NCBI RefSeq assembly: GCF_028745735.1
Contig: NZ_JAQZSM010000015.1
Location: forward strand, 49,070-113,069
DNA from: Roseinatronobacter alkalisoli
Lineage (GTDB): Bacteria; Pseudomonadota; Alphaproteobacteria; Rhodobacterales; Rhodobacteraceae
DNA: 64,000 nt
Reading direction: 5' to 3'
Below, piece by piece: positions 9,865-18,229 of this stretch. The position numbers were made by a program, and so were the translations under genes. The notes under the pieces are model-generated. The model had not been told where the DNA came from and did not search any database. It saw only the letters and a list, made by a program, of their open reading frames with translations. Within the stretch, counting starts at the first letter, position 1, and every line of letters begins with the position of its first letter.

Positions 9865-10247
9865 CCTATGCACGCGCGCAGGCGCCCGCCCCCCCGGTTG
9901 AGAACGGGCGCGTCGCCCTTTCGGACGGATTGTTGCGCGCCGCCGATGAAGCCAGGCTTTTGTCGCAACAAGCCGCACGACTGGATGCCAATATCGGGGC
10001 CGCGCTTGCGCAAGCTGATCCTGGTGTGACGCGCGATCTGCAAAATGCCGATATCCTGCGTCAGGGCCTAGAAGGATTGACGCAGTTCCTGACTGCACTT
10101 GTGGAAACACTGGACCGGGACGGAACATGCAATCCGGTTGTGGCAACCGAAGCGTTGCTGATGCGGGACCAATCCCTTCGGCTGGCGCATGGTGCCGCAT
10201 TTTCCCCAGCGAAAACTGTCAGCGCCGCTGATCTTTGGGACCAGTGA
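9861..10247 (+). CDS. Hypothetical helical protein coupled to CheY
   Basis: 128-residue, mainly alpha-helical, soluble protein ending the chemotaxis operon. No family recognised. Central helices (about residues 20-50 and 60-90) are rich in Ala, Leu and Gln. The four-base overlap with the preceding cheY suggests the two products work together, for instance as binding partner or phosphatase, but no catalytic signature supports this. Confidence 0.75.
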   Translation: MTYARAQAPAPPVENGRVALSDGLLRAADEARLLSQQAARLDANIGAALAQADPGVTRDLQNADILRQGLEGLTQFLTALVETLDRDGTCNPVVATEALLMRDQSLRLAHGAAFSPAKTVSAADLWDQ

Positions 10248-10422
10248 TACGCAGCGTCCACCCGGCCGGAGGTTGCAGAGCCGCAGTAGTGATATCGGCA
10301 GACGGAACCAGCGCACAATATCCAACTATAGCTATTTGTTATGCTAATGAACGCGCTTCAGATTTGCATGACCCCCAGTACGCATGGGATCAGAGTCATG
10401 ATCAGAATTCAGGGAGTCGCCA

Positions 10423-11154
10423 ATGACAACGCCGAAAACCGCACTTGTCATCTCTGCTCATGCAGCCGATTTCGTGTGGCGCTGCGGGGGCGCCATCGCG
10501 CTGCATGCCGAAATGGGCTATCAGGTCACGGTGGCCTGCCTGTCATTCGGCGAACGCGGCGAAAGCGCGCGGTTGTGGAAAGAGGGGAAATCACTGGAGG
10601 AGGTGAAATCCATCCGCCGCGCCGAGGCAGAGGCCGCCGCCGATGTGTTGGGGGTGCATCATCTGGAATGCTTTGACCTTGGCGATTACCCGCTGCATCT
10701 GGAACAGGATGACAAGCTGCGGCTGGTCGATCTGATCCGCAAGGTGCAGCCCGCCTTCATGCTGTGCCACAGCCAGTATGACCCCTATAACACCGATCAC
10801 ATGTATACCACGCAGATCGCGCTGGAATGCCGCATGATCGCGCAGGCCTGGGGGCATAATCCGGGTGAGAAAGTACTGGGGGCACCGCAACTTTACCTGT
10901 TTGAGCCGCACCAGACCGAACAGATGGGCTGGAAACCGGACACGTTTCTGGACATCACACCGGTCTGGGACAAGAAACGCGCGGCCATGGAACATATGAA
11001 CGGGCAGGTTCATCTGTGGGAGTATTACACCCGCGTCGCCCAGCAGCGTGCCAATCATTTCAAACGTAATTCGGGCGGCATGTCAGGCGGGCGTGATTGC
11101 AAATATGCCGAAGGGTTCCAGTCCGTCTTTCCGCGCACGGTGGATGAACTTTAA
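10423..11154 (+). CDS. galB: 4-oxalomesaconate hydratase (PIG-L family)
   Basis: Hydrates 4-oxalomesaconate to 4-carboxy-4-hydroxy-2-oxoadipate in the gallate/protocatechuate 4,5-cleavage pathway. 243 residues of the LmbE/PIG-L metal-dependent fold. The motif SAHAADFVWRCGGAIALHA closely matches the Pseudomonas putida GalB type rather than the generic AHPDDE deacetylase motif. Likely metal ligands are His13, Asp16 and His126. The C-terminal WEYYTRVA and FPRTV segments also fit GalB. GGGAG precedes ATG. First gene of an operon with an extradiol dioxygenase, galC and galD, which strongly supports the assignment. Confidence 0.9.
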   Translation: MTTPKTALVISAHAADFVWRCGGAIALHAEMGYQVTVACLSFGERGESARLWKEGKSLEEVKSIRRAEAEAAADVLGVHHLECFDLGDYPLHLEQDDKLRLVDLIRKVQPAFMLCHSQYDPYNTDHMYTTQIALECRMIAQAWGHNPGEKVLGAPQLYLFEPHQTEQMGWKPDTFLDITPVWDKKRAAMEHMNGQVHLWEYYTRVAQQRANHFKRNSGGMSGGRDCKYAEGFQSVFPRTVDEL

Positions 11155-11168
11155 CAGCGGAGCGGGAC

Positions 11169-12134
11169 ATGAGCATACCCACAAACCCCAGCTTTGATAT
11201 TGCCCATCTGGGCCATGTCGAAATGCTGACCGACAAGTTCGATGAAAGTCTGGATTTCTTCACGCGCGTCTATGGGTTGAAACTGTCTGCACAGGACGCG
11301 ACCAGCGCCTATCTGCGCGCTTGGGACGATTACGAATTCGCCAGCCTGAAACTGACGCGCGCAGACACAACCGGGATTGGCCATATCGGCTATCGCGCCG
11401 CCAGCCCGGACGCGCTGGAACGCCGTGTGGCGGTGATCGAGGCATCGGGGTTCAGGGTGCATGGCTGGCATGACGGCGACGAAAGCCATGGCCGCGCCTT
11501 CCGGTTCGAAGACCCGTTCGGCCATGTGTTTGAAATATACTACGACACCCGCCGCGCCGAACCCGAAGCCCCCGACCACCCCGCGCTGAAAAACACGGCC
11601 AGCGCATTTACGGGCGCTGCCCCGCGCCGCATTGACCATCTGAACCTGCTGGCCGCCGATGTGCGCGAATTCCGCCGCTTCATGGAAACCTGCCTTGGCG
11701 CGCGCGTGACCGAATATATTCAGCTGGACAATGGCCGTATCGGGGGGTGCTGGTTCACCATCAACAACAAGACCTATGATCTGGCCTGCACTGAGGAACA
11801 TGGCGGCGGGCATGCGCGGCTGCATCACCTCACCTATGCCACGGACCAACGCGAGGATATTCTGCGCGCAGCGGATATTTTCCTGCAAAACGGGGTGCAT
11901 ATTGAAACCGGCCCCCATAAGCACGCCATTCAGGGTACGTTTTTCCTGTATGTGTGGGAGCCTGCGGGCAATCGCGTGGAACTGGCCAATGCGGGTGCGC
12001 GGCTGATCCTTGCGCCCGATTGGGAACCGGTCTGCTGGACCGAGTCTGACCGCAGGAAGGGGCAGGCCTGGGGGCTGAAAACCATCGACACATTCCATAC
12101 GCACGGCACGCCCCCCGTGCCACAGAAAGGCTGA
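11169..12134 (+). CDS. Type I (VOC) extradiol ring-cleavage dioxygenase
   Basis: 321-residue two-module vicinal-oxygen-chelate protein of the catechol 2,3-dioxygenase family, which opens a dihydroxylated ring using Fe(II) and O2. The C-terminal module has the metal ligands at expected spacing: His157 (RIDHLNLL), His219 (RLHHLTY) and Glu271 (NRVELANAG). It sits between galB and galC, so its product probably feeds 4-oxalomesaconate metabolism. The known gallate and protocatechuate 4,5-dioxygenases are type II (LigB fold), so the exact substrate here is open. Confidence 0.85.
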   Translation: MSIPTNPSFDIAHLGHVEMLTDKFDESLDFFTRVYGLKLSAQDATSAYLRAWDDYEFASLKLTRADTTGIGHIGYRAASPDALERRVAVIEASGFRVHGWHDGDESHGRAFRFEDPFGHVFEIYYDTRRAEPEAPDHPALKNTASAFTGAAPRRIDHLNLLAADVREFRRFMETCLGARVTEYIQLDNGRIGGCWFTINNKTYDLACTEEHGGGHARLHHLTYATDQREDILRAADIFLQNGVHIETGPHKHAIQGTFFLYVWEPAGNRVELANAGARLILAPDWEPVCWTESDRRKGQAWGLKTIDTFHTHGTPPVPQKG

Positions 12135-12137
12135 TCC

Positions 12138-12809
12138 ATGTCCGTTGTCGTTCAGAACATTCCACGCGCAGACCCCGCCGTTATTGACGCGCTTGGCCGC
12201 GCGGGCGTGGCAACCGTGCACGAAGCGCAGGGGCGCACGGGCTGTCTGGCCTCGCATATGCGGCCCATCTGGCGCGGCGCACGGATTGCGGGGTCGGCGG
12301 TGACCATCAGCGCGCCGCCCGGCGATAACTGGATGCTGCATGTCGCGATTGAGCAGTTGCAGCAAGGCGATATTCTGGTGCTGGCCCCGACCAGCCCCTG
12401 CGACAATGGCTATTTCGGGGATCTGCTGGCCACCAGCGCCATGGCGCGGGGCTGTCGCGGGTTGATCATTGACGCCGGTGTGCGTGATGTGACCGATTTG
12501 CAGGAGATGGGCTTTCCGGTCTGGTCGAAGGCTATTTCGGCGCAGGGCACTGTCAAGGAAACGCCGGGGTCGGTGAACGTGCCCATTGTCTGCGCGGGTC
12601 AGGCGATTGCGGCGGGCGATGTGGTCATTGCCGATGATGATGGCGTGGTTGTCGTGCCACAGGCGCAGGCCGCGGATGTGGCGCGCAAGGCCAAAGAACG
12701 GCTGGACGCGGAAGAGGCCAAGCGCGTGCGTCTGGCCGCAGGCGAACTGGGGCTGGATATCTATAATATGCGCCAGAGACTGGCCGAGAAGGGCCTGAAA
12801 TACATCTGA
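12138..12809 (+). CDS. galC: 4-carboxy-4-hydroxy-2-oxoadipate aldolase (RraA-like fold)
   Basis: Cleaves 4-carboxy-4-hydroxy-2-oxoadipate to pyruvate and oxaloacetate; members also cleave 4-hydroxy-4-methyl-2-oxoglutarate and decarboxylate oxaloacetate. 223 residues, correct length. The active-site loop [12 protein letters not shown] (about 90-101) and [12 protein letters not shown] with Arg116-Asp117 match class II pyruvate aldolases of the LigK/GalC group. Three bases separate it from the dioxygenase stop, and galD follows. Confidence 0.9.
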   Translation: MSVVVQNIPRADPAVIDALGRAGVATVHEAQGRTGCLASHMRPIWRGARIAGSAVTISAPPGDNWMLHVAIEQLQQGDILVLAPTSPCDNGYFGDLLATSAMARGCRGLIIDAGVRDVTDLQEMGFPVWSKAISAQGTVKETPGSVNVPIVCAGQAIAAGDVVIADDDGVVVVPQAQAADVARKAKERLDAEEAKRVRLAAGELGLDIYNMRQRLAEKGLKYI

Positions 12810-12851
12810 TACGTGCCCCGGGGGCGTTTCCGGCAAGATGAAAGGGTTTTC

Positions 12852-13937
12852 ATGCACGAGACCGAGCATCAGGGAATTCCCTGTCTGTGGATGCGGGGGG
12901 GGACATCGAAAGGGGTCTACCTGCTGGCCGCGGACCTGCCTGCGGAAAGTGGCGCGCGCGATGCGCTGTTGCTGCGCATCATGGGCAGCCCTGATCCGCG
13001 CCAGATTGACGGGATCGGGGGCGGCGATCCGCTGACATCCAAAGTGGCGGTTCTGGCCCCGTCAACGCGCGCGGATGCCGATGTCGATTACCTGTTCCTG
13101 CAGGTTTTCGTGGATCAGGCGCTGGTGTCAGATGCGCAGGGCTGCGGCAATATTCTGGCTGGTGTCGGGCCAGCGGCGATTGAGCGCGGGCTGGTTGCAG
13201 CGCAGGACGGGGAAACGCCGGTGCGCATTCACATGCGCAACACGGGCGAAGTTGCGCTGGCGCGGGTGCAGACGCCGGGCGGGCATGTCAGCTACGATGG
13301 GGATACCGCCATTGACGGGGTGCCGGGCCAGCATGCCGCCCTGCCCTTGCTGTTTGAGAATATTGCAGGGTCCATGTGCGGGGCGCTGCTGCCCACTGGA
13401 CATGTGGTGGATGTGGTGGAAGGCACCGAGGTGACCTGCATCGATAATGGCATGCCTATTGTCGTGCTGCGCGCGGCTGATTTCGGGATCAGCGGACAGG
13501 AAAGCCGCGAGGATCTGGACGCCAATGCGGACCTGAAATCGCGGCTGGAGGCAATTCGTCTGGCGGTCGGGCCGATGATGAATCTTGGTGATGTGCGCGA
13601 TAAATCCGTGCCCAAGATGACGCTGGTGTCCGAAGCGAGTGCAGGCGGTGCGATTTCCACGCGCAGTTTCATTCCGCATCGTTGCCATGCGACCATCGGC
13701 GTGTTTGCCGCCGTGTCGGTTGCCACGGCCTGCACGCTGCCGGGAAGTGTGGCGTATCCGCTGGCGCGCAGGCCCGAAGATGGCCGCTACAGCGTTGAAC
13801 ACCCGACCGGGGCCGCCGAAGTGCTGATCGAAACGGATGCAGGCGGTACGGTGACGCGCGCAGGCGTCATGCGCACGGCCCGCAAAATTCTGGACGGACG
13901 GGTTTTCCCCGCGCCACCAACCCCGCCCAAGACGTGA
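12852..13937 (+). CDS. galD: 4-oxalomesaconate tautomerase (PrpF family)
   Basis: Interconverts keto and enol forms of 4-oxalomesaconate before hydration by GalB. 361 residues from ATG 12852, which follows AAAGGG; an upstream in-frame ATG at 12813 adds 13 residues without a good ribosome site. PrpF hallmarks are seen: RGGTSKG near the N-terminus, IDGIGGGDPLTSK, and QGCGNILAGVGPAA with a catalytic-type cysteine. Last gene of the gal operon and followed by a hairpin terminator. Confidence 0.88.
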   Translation: MHETEHQGIPCLWMRGGTSKGVYLLAADLPAESGARDALLLRIMGSPDPRQIDGIGGGDPLTSKVAVLAPSTRADADVDYLFLQVFVDQALVSDAQGCGNILAGVGPAAIERGLVAAQDGETPVRIHMRNTGEVALARVQTPGGHVSYDGDTAIDGVPGQHAALPLLFENIAGSMCGALLPTGHVVDVVEGTEVTCIDNGMPIVVLRAADFGISGQESREDLDANADLKSRLEAIRLAVGPMMNLGDVRDKSVPKMTLVSEASAGGAISTRSFIPHRCHATIGVFAAVSVATACTLPGSVAYPLARRPEDGRYSVEHPTGAAEVLIETDAGGTVTRAGVMRTARKILDGRVFPAPPTPPKT

Positions 13938-13963
13938 AAAAGGGGCCGCAAAAGGCCCCCTTT
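13937..13963. terminator. Bidirectional hairpin between galD and the amidohydrolase gene
   Basis: GGGGCC at 13942-13947 pairs with GGCCCC at 13954-13959 around a short loop, flanked by an A run on the left and Ts on the right. It lies in the 29-base gap between two convergent genes, so it can stop transcription from both sides. Confidence 0.75.
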
Positions 13964-13966
13964 CCG

Positions 13967-14845
13967 CTATTTCAGTTTCAGCAGGCGTGCCGCGTTTTCC
14001 TTCAGGATCAGCGGGCGTACCTCGTCACGGATGGGCAGTTCCGCAAAGTCACTCAGCCAGCGGTCCGGCGTGATGGCAGGCCAGTCCGACCCGAACAGCA
14101 TTTTCCGTTTCAGAAGCGTGTTCGCGTAATGCGTGAATATCGGCGGAAAATATTTCGGCGACCACCCCGACATGTCGATATAGACATTCGGTTTGTGCTG
14201 CGCGACGGACAGCCCTTCTTCCGTCCAGGGAAAGGACGGGTGCGCCATGACGATTTGCGTATCGGGGAAATCCACCGCGACATCATCCAGATGCATCGGG
14301 TTGGAATATTTCAGCCGCATGCCCATGCCGCCGCGCATACCGGACCCCACCCCTGTCTGGCCGGTATGGAACAGCATCACCGCGCCTTCTTCGGCAATAG
14401 CTTCATACAAGGGATAGGCCATGCGGTCATTCGGGAAGAAACCCTGCATTGTCGGGTGGAACTTGAACCCCTTGACCCCGAAGTCCCGCACAAGGCGGCG
14501 AGCTTCGCGCGCGCCAAGTTTCCCCTTGGCCGGATCGATCGAGGCGAAGGGAATCAAAATATCCGAATTTTCCGCGCAATGTTGCGCGATTTCTTCGTTC
14601 GTGTGCCGGTAAAACCCGGTTTCGCGTTCGGCATCGACACCGAAAATCACTGCGGCAATCTTGCGTTCGCGGTAATATGCGGCGGTTTGCGGCACCGTGG
14701 GCAGCATACCGTCCACCCCGGCGGGGTTTTTGAAATACGCGGCCATCCCTTGCTGGAATTCGTTATAGCCATCATCGCGGTGGCAGTTGCAGGGTTCTTC
14801 CGCATGGGTGTGAAAGTCGATTGCGATAATCTCGTCCAGGTTCAT
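13967..14845 (-). CDS. Amidohydrolase family 2 (ACMSD-like) enzyme
   Basis: 292-residue metal-dependent enzyme of the amidohydrolase-2 fold. Expected metal and catalytic residues are visible: His12 and His14 (IDFHTH), His160, His202 (VMAHPSFPW) and Asp254 (FGSDWP). The family includes decarboxylases and C-C hydrolases. It forms an operon with the crotonase upstream and is near the feruloyl-CoA-synthase-like ligase. An amidohydrolase has been implicated in CoA-dependent p-hydroxycinnamate side-chain shortening in Rhodococcus, so a C-C cleavage or hydrolase step there is a reasonable inference. AAAGGATC precedes ATG. Confidence 0.8.
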   Translation of the reverse strand: MNLDEIIAIDFHTHAEEPCNCHRDDGYNEFQQGMAAYFKNPAGVDGMLPTVPQTAAYYRERKIAAVIFGVDAERETGFYRHTNEEIAQHCAENSDILIPFASIDPAKGKLGAREARRLVRDFGVKGFKFHPTMQGFFPNDRMAYPLYEAIAEEGAVMLFHTGQTGVGSGMRGGMGMRLKYSNPMHLDDVAVDFPDTQIVMAHPSFPWTEEGLSVAQHKPNVYIDMSGWSPKYFPPIFTHYANTLLKRKMLFGSDWPAITPDRWLSDFAELPIRDEVRPLILKENAARLLKLK

Positions 14846-14894
14846 CGGCTGATCCTTTCGCAGGTAGTGTGAAGGGGGACAGGCAACAGGCCGG

Positions 14895-15686
14895 TCACGG
14901 CGCGTCCGGGGCTTTCAGCCGGGCGGTGCGTTTTTCCAGAAAATCACGCAGGCGCTGTTTTGCTTCGGGTGTTTCCGATGTCAGCGCGGATACAACCGAT
15001 TCGGTGAACAGGCCATCCTCGACCGACATTTCCGCGATGCGCGGCAGGGCGTTCAGAACCGCATAATTCGACAGCGGCGCGTTTGACGCAGCAGCGCGCG
15101 CAAGTTCCTTCGCGGTTTCCAGCGCGCGGCCTTTGGGCACGACATAGGACACGCCGCCCCATTGTTCCATCTGTGCGGGGGACACGGTGCGCCCGGTCAG
15201 CATCATGTCAGTCATGCGCGCGGCCCCGATCAGGCGCCCCACACGCACGGACCCGCCGCCGCCCACGAAAATGCCGCGCTGGCCTTCGGGCAGGCCGAAA
15301 AAGGTGCTTTCATCGGCCACGCGGATATGGGTCGCCGCGGCCAGTTCAAACCCGCCGCCCACCACTGCGCCATGCAGCGCACTGATGAACGGAATTTCCC
15401 CGCGTTCGAATTCCGTGAATACCGCATGCCAGCGCCGCGAGCCCTGAATCGCTTCAAACAGGGGTTTTTCCTTATGCTCGGCCAGGTCCAGACCAGCGCA
15501 GAAATGATCCCCGACGCCGTAAATCACCGCGGCGCGGGCTTCGGACCGGGCGCGCGTGGCAGCGACGTGAAGCGCCTCGACAAAGCGGTCGGAAATGGCG
15601 TTGCGCTTCTCGGGGCGGTTCAGCCCGATGACGGCGATATCGCCCTGAAGCTCATATGTCACAAGCGTTTGCGTGGTGCCGTCCAT
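14895..15686 (-). CDS. Crotonase-family enoyl-CoA hydratase/lyase
   Basis: 263-residue crotonase. Substrate CoA pocket and oxyanion-hole motifs GVGDHFCAGLDL (about 57-68) and HGAVVGGGFELA (about 105-116) are clear, with Glu134 in GLPEGQRG as likely acid/base. The strong AGGAGGAA precedes ATG. Divergent from a marR gene and near a hydroxycinnamoyl-CoA-ligase-like gene, so hydration of feruloyl- or coumaroyl-CoA is likely. It does not look like a close copy of the Pseudomonas hydroxycinnamoyl-CoA hydratase-lyase, so whether it also cleaves to the aldehyde is uncertain. Confidence 0.85.
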   Translation of the reverse strand: MDGTTQTLVTYELQGDIAVIGLNRPEKRNAISDRFVEALHVAATRARSEARAAVIYGVGDHFCAGLDLAEHKEKPLFEAIQGSRRWHAVFTEFERGEIPFISALHGAVVGGGFELAAATHIRVADESTFFGLPEGQRGIFVGGGGSVRVGRLIGAARMTDMMLTGRTVSPAQMEQWGGVSYVVPKGRALETAKELARAAASNAPLSNYAVLNALPRIAEMSVEDGLFTESVVSALTSETPEAKQRLRDFLEKRTARLKAPDAP

Positions 15687-15750
15687 GTCTTCCTCCTGTC
15701 TGGTCAGATGTCATATTGCAGAAATACGTCACATAGTAAACAGTATTGTA

Positions 15751-15780
15751 AGGTAACGATCAACCTGCTAATCGTTACCT
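15751..15780. promoter_or_regulatory. Perfect 10-bp inverted repeat, probable MarR operator
   Basis: AGGTAACGAT (15751-15760) and its exact complement ATCGTTACCT (15771-15780) are separated by ten bases, in the 132-base spacer between the divergent crotonase and marR genes. One helical turn between half-site starts doubled (20 bases) fits dimeric repressor binding. The encoded MarR protein is the obvious candidate, by analogy with CouR-type regulation. Confidence 0.7.
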
Positions 15781-15818
15781 GCGTGCAAGCGCCACAGCTT
15801 CATGAATGCGGGGGAGGC

Positions 15819-16295
15819 ATGGGGAAAGTGCTGAAAGCGGATACAGATAACGCGGCAGCTGGCAGCATAGATTCGCTGCTCGGTTATAACCTGAAGCGCG
15901 CCTATATGATTTTCCGTGATGATTTCCGCAACAGTGTTGAAAATGCCGGAATGACCCCGCGCGCAATGTCGGTACTGGCGCAGATCGTGGAAATGCCGAT
16001 GATCACACAAAGCGATGTGGCGCGCAGGCTGGGCATCGAACGTTCCGGCCTTGTTGCGATCATTGATGAACTGGAAAAGGGCGGTCTTGTCCGGCGCGCA
16101 GCCGTGCCGGGGGACCGGCGGTCGCAGGCGCTGGTACCAACCGCGCAAGGCCACAAACGGATCCGCGCCATCTTGCAACAGGTGCAGGCACATGAAGCGA
16201 ATTTGCTGTCGCCGCTGAACCCGCAGGAACAGGCACAGCTTCTGCACATGCTGCGCAAATTGCGCCACGCCCATGGAAATGATTCCACGCCATGA
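15819..16295 (+). CDS. MarR-family regulator of hydroxycinnamate genes
   Basis: 158-residue winged-helix regulator. The HTH reads ITQSDVARRLGIERSGLVAI followed by the wing RRAAVPGDRRSQALVPTAQG, both typical of MarR. ATG 15819 follows GGGGGAGG; the frame continues open upstream only by chance. It is divergent from the crotonase and followed by the CoA ligase. Related regulators (CouR, FerR) bind hydroxycinnamoyl-CoA and release DNA; this role is inferred from context. Confidence 0.88.
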   Translation: MGKVLKADTDNAAAGSIDSLLGYNLKRAYMIFRDDFRNSVENAGMTPRAMSVLAQIVEMPMITQSDVARRLGIERSGLVAIIDELEKGGLVRRAAVPGDRRSQALVPTAQGHKRIRAILQQVQAHEANLLSPLNPQEQAQLLHMLRKLRHAHGNDSTP

Positions 16296-16353
16296 AATAC
16301 TGCGCCCGCCCCTGCTGACCAATGCCACCAAACCATTCGGAGAATTCAATCCC

Positions 16354-18138
16354 ATGACTGTCCAGCCCCCCGCCCAAGCCCGTTTCTGGTCGCCGGAATT
16401 TGAATATGAGCACCGCCCGGATGGCACGATCCTGATGCGCCAGACTGACCCCCTGCCCGCGCATATGCCGCTGATTGCGGATTACCTGGACAAATGGGCA
16501 GATGCGACACCTGATAACACCTGGATGGCGCGGCGCGACGCTGGCGGGGACTGGCGGCGCATCAGCTACGCGCAGGCGCGCGATATGGCGCGGCACATCG
16601 GCGCGGCTTTGCTGGGGCTTGGTCTGGGGCCGGACCGGCCCTTGCTGGTGCTGTCCGAAAACAGTCTGGAACATGCGCTGCTGGGGCTTGGCTGCACCTA
16701 TGCGGGCATTCCTTATGCGCCGGTGTCGCCCGCCTATTCGCTGGTGTCCAAGGACCATGGCAAACTACGCGACATTGTCGCGCTGCTGCAACCCGGCGCG
16801 GTATTCGCCGATGACGGGGCGGCATTCGCGCCTGCGCTTCAGGCCATTGCGGCAGCGCGCCAGTCGGTCATCACCCTGCGCGGTGGTGGTTCGGATACGG
16901 TCGCGTTTGACGATCTGCTGACGGCTGATCCGGCTGCGGCGGATACGGCACGCGCAGCCCTGAGCCCTGATACAGTTGTCAAATATCTGTTCACATCAGG
17001 GTCCACCGGCAGCCCGAAGGCCGTGATCAATACCAACCGCATGATCTGCGCCATGGCCGCAATGCTGCGCGATTGCTATCGCTTTCTGACATGGGAACCA
17101 CCTGTGGTGCTGGACTGGGCACCCTGGAACCATACTGCCGCGGGCAACAAGGTCAATTATCTGGTGCTGACCAATGGCGGCACCTATTACATTGATGATG
17201 GCCGTCCGGTTCCGGGTAAATTTGACGAAACCCTGCGCAACCTGCGTGAAATTTCCTGCACTTGGTATTTCAATGTGCCGGTCGGCTATGACATGCTGAT
17301 TGACGCGATGGAACAGGACGACGCGCTGGCGCAGAAATTCTATGCGAAACTTGGTATGTTGTTTTATGCGGGCGCGGGCATGGCACAGCACACATGGGAC
17401 CGCCTGTCGGCGCTGGGGCGCAGGGTGACGGGGCGCGACGTGCTGCTGGCCACCGGCCTTGGTGCCACGGAAACCGCGCCCTTCGCGCTGGCCTGCACCG
17501 ATATTCAGGACAAGGCGGGTAATCTGGGGGTGCCGTCGCGCGGGCTGACGCTGAAACTGGTTCCTTCAGGCGACAAGCTGGAAGCACGCCTGAAAGGGCC
17601 GACCATCACACCCGGCTATTTCGGCGATCCCGCCCGCACTGCGGATGCGTTCGACGAAGAGGGGTTCTATTGTCTGGGCGACGCGCTGCGCCCCGCAGAC
17701 CCGCAGGATCTGGCCAAAGGGTTTTATTTTGACGGGCGCGTGGCGGAAAACTTCAAGCTGTCGACAGGCACGTGGGTTTCCGTGGGCGCGGTCCGCGCGG
17801 CATTGGTCGATGCTATGGGCGGGCTGATTCGTGACGCCGTGATCGTGGGGGAAAACCAGTCCGAACTGGGGGCATTGCTGCTGCTGTCGGACAAGGCCCG
17901 CACCATGCCGGCGGATGAACTGACCGCAGTGTTGCAGGACCGTCTGGCGAAGGCCGCAAAACAGGCGACCGGGTCCGCCAGCCGCGTGCGCCGGGCGCTG
18001 GTGGTGGAAACGGTCCCCAGTTTCGACAAGGGCGAGATCACGGAAAAAGGCAGCCTGAACCAACGTGCGATGCGCGACAGCCATGCCCCGCGCATTGCGG
18101 AACTGTTCAGCGACAGTGACGGGATCATCCGGGTATGA
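16354..18138 (+). CDS. Feruloyl-CoA synthase-like AMP-dependent ligase
   Basis: Activates ferulate or a related hydroxycinnamate to its CoA thioester with ATP. 594 residues from ATG 16354, preceded by GGAGAA. ANL-superfamily motifs are present: P-loop LFTSGSTGSPKAV (about residues 210-222), ATGLGATETAP as the A5 motif, and the FDGRVAENFKL hinge. The substrate-pocket region DWAPWNHTAAGNK resembles feruloyl-CoA synthases. The C-terminal catalytic lysine is likely in the SFDKGEITEKG segment. Downstream of the MarR gene, probably the same transcript. Confidence 0.85.
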   Translation: MTVQPPAQARFWSPEFEYEHRPDGTILMRQTDPLPAHMPLIADYLDKWADATPDNTWMARRDAGGDWRRISYAQARDMARHIGAALLGLGLGPDRPLLVLSENSLEHALLGLGCTYAGIPYAPVSPAYSLVSKDHGKLRDIVALLQPGAVFADDGAAFAPALQAIAAARQSVITLRGGGSDTVAFDDLLTADPAAADTARAALSPDTVVKYLFTSGSTGSPKAVINTNRMICAMAAMLRDCYRFLTWEPPVVLDWAPWNHTAAGNKVNYLVLTNGGTYYIDDGRPVPGKFDETLRNLREISCTWYFNVPVGYDMLIDAMEQDDALAQKFYAKLGMLFYAGAGMAQHTWDRLSALGRRVTGRDVLLATGLGATETAPFALACTDIQDKAGNLGVPSRGLTLKLVPSGDKLEARLKGPTITPGYFGDPARTADAFDEEGFYCLGDALRPADPQDLAKGFYFDGRVAENFKLSTGTWVSVGAVRAALVDAMGGLIRDAVIVGENQSELGALLLLSDKARTMPADELTAVLQDRLAKAAKQATGSASRVRRALVVETVPSFDKGEITEKGSLNQRAMRDSHAPRIAELFSDSDGIIRV

Positions 18139-18172
18139 ATACAGGCCGGATCCGGCGAAAAGCACCATTAAA

Positions 18173-18194
18173 AACTGTTTGATCTGGAACAGTT
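18173..18194. promoter_or_regulatory. Inverted repeat upstream of second marR gene
   Basis: AACTGTT (18173-18179) and AACAGTT (18188-18194) form a perfect 7-bp inverted repeat with an 8-base spacer, about 35 bases before the marR start. Placement suits autoregulation by the encoded MarR protein. Not tested. Confidence 0.5.
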
Positions 18195-18229
18195 AATAGC
18201 ATAACATATCTTTCGGAGGGGGATTTGTC

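Noticed and set aside
11151..12869. Very long open frame on the minus strand (about 570 codons) opposite the dioxygenase and galC
   Set aside because: It mirrors the codon bias of the GC-rich plus-strand genes, shows no domain, and the plus-strand proteins have clear catalytic motifs.
15162..15818. Upstream extension of the MarR frame through the crotonase gene and its promoter
   Set aside because: It runs antisense to the crotonase and across the operator; the ATG at 15819 has a strong ribosome site and fits MarR length.
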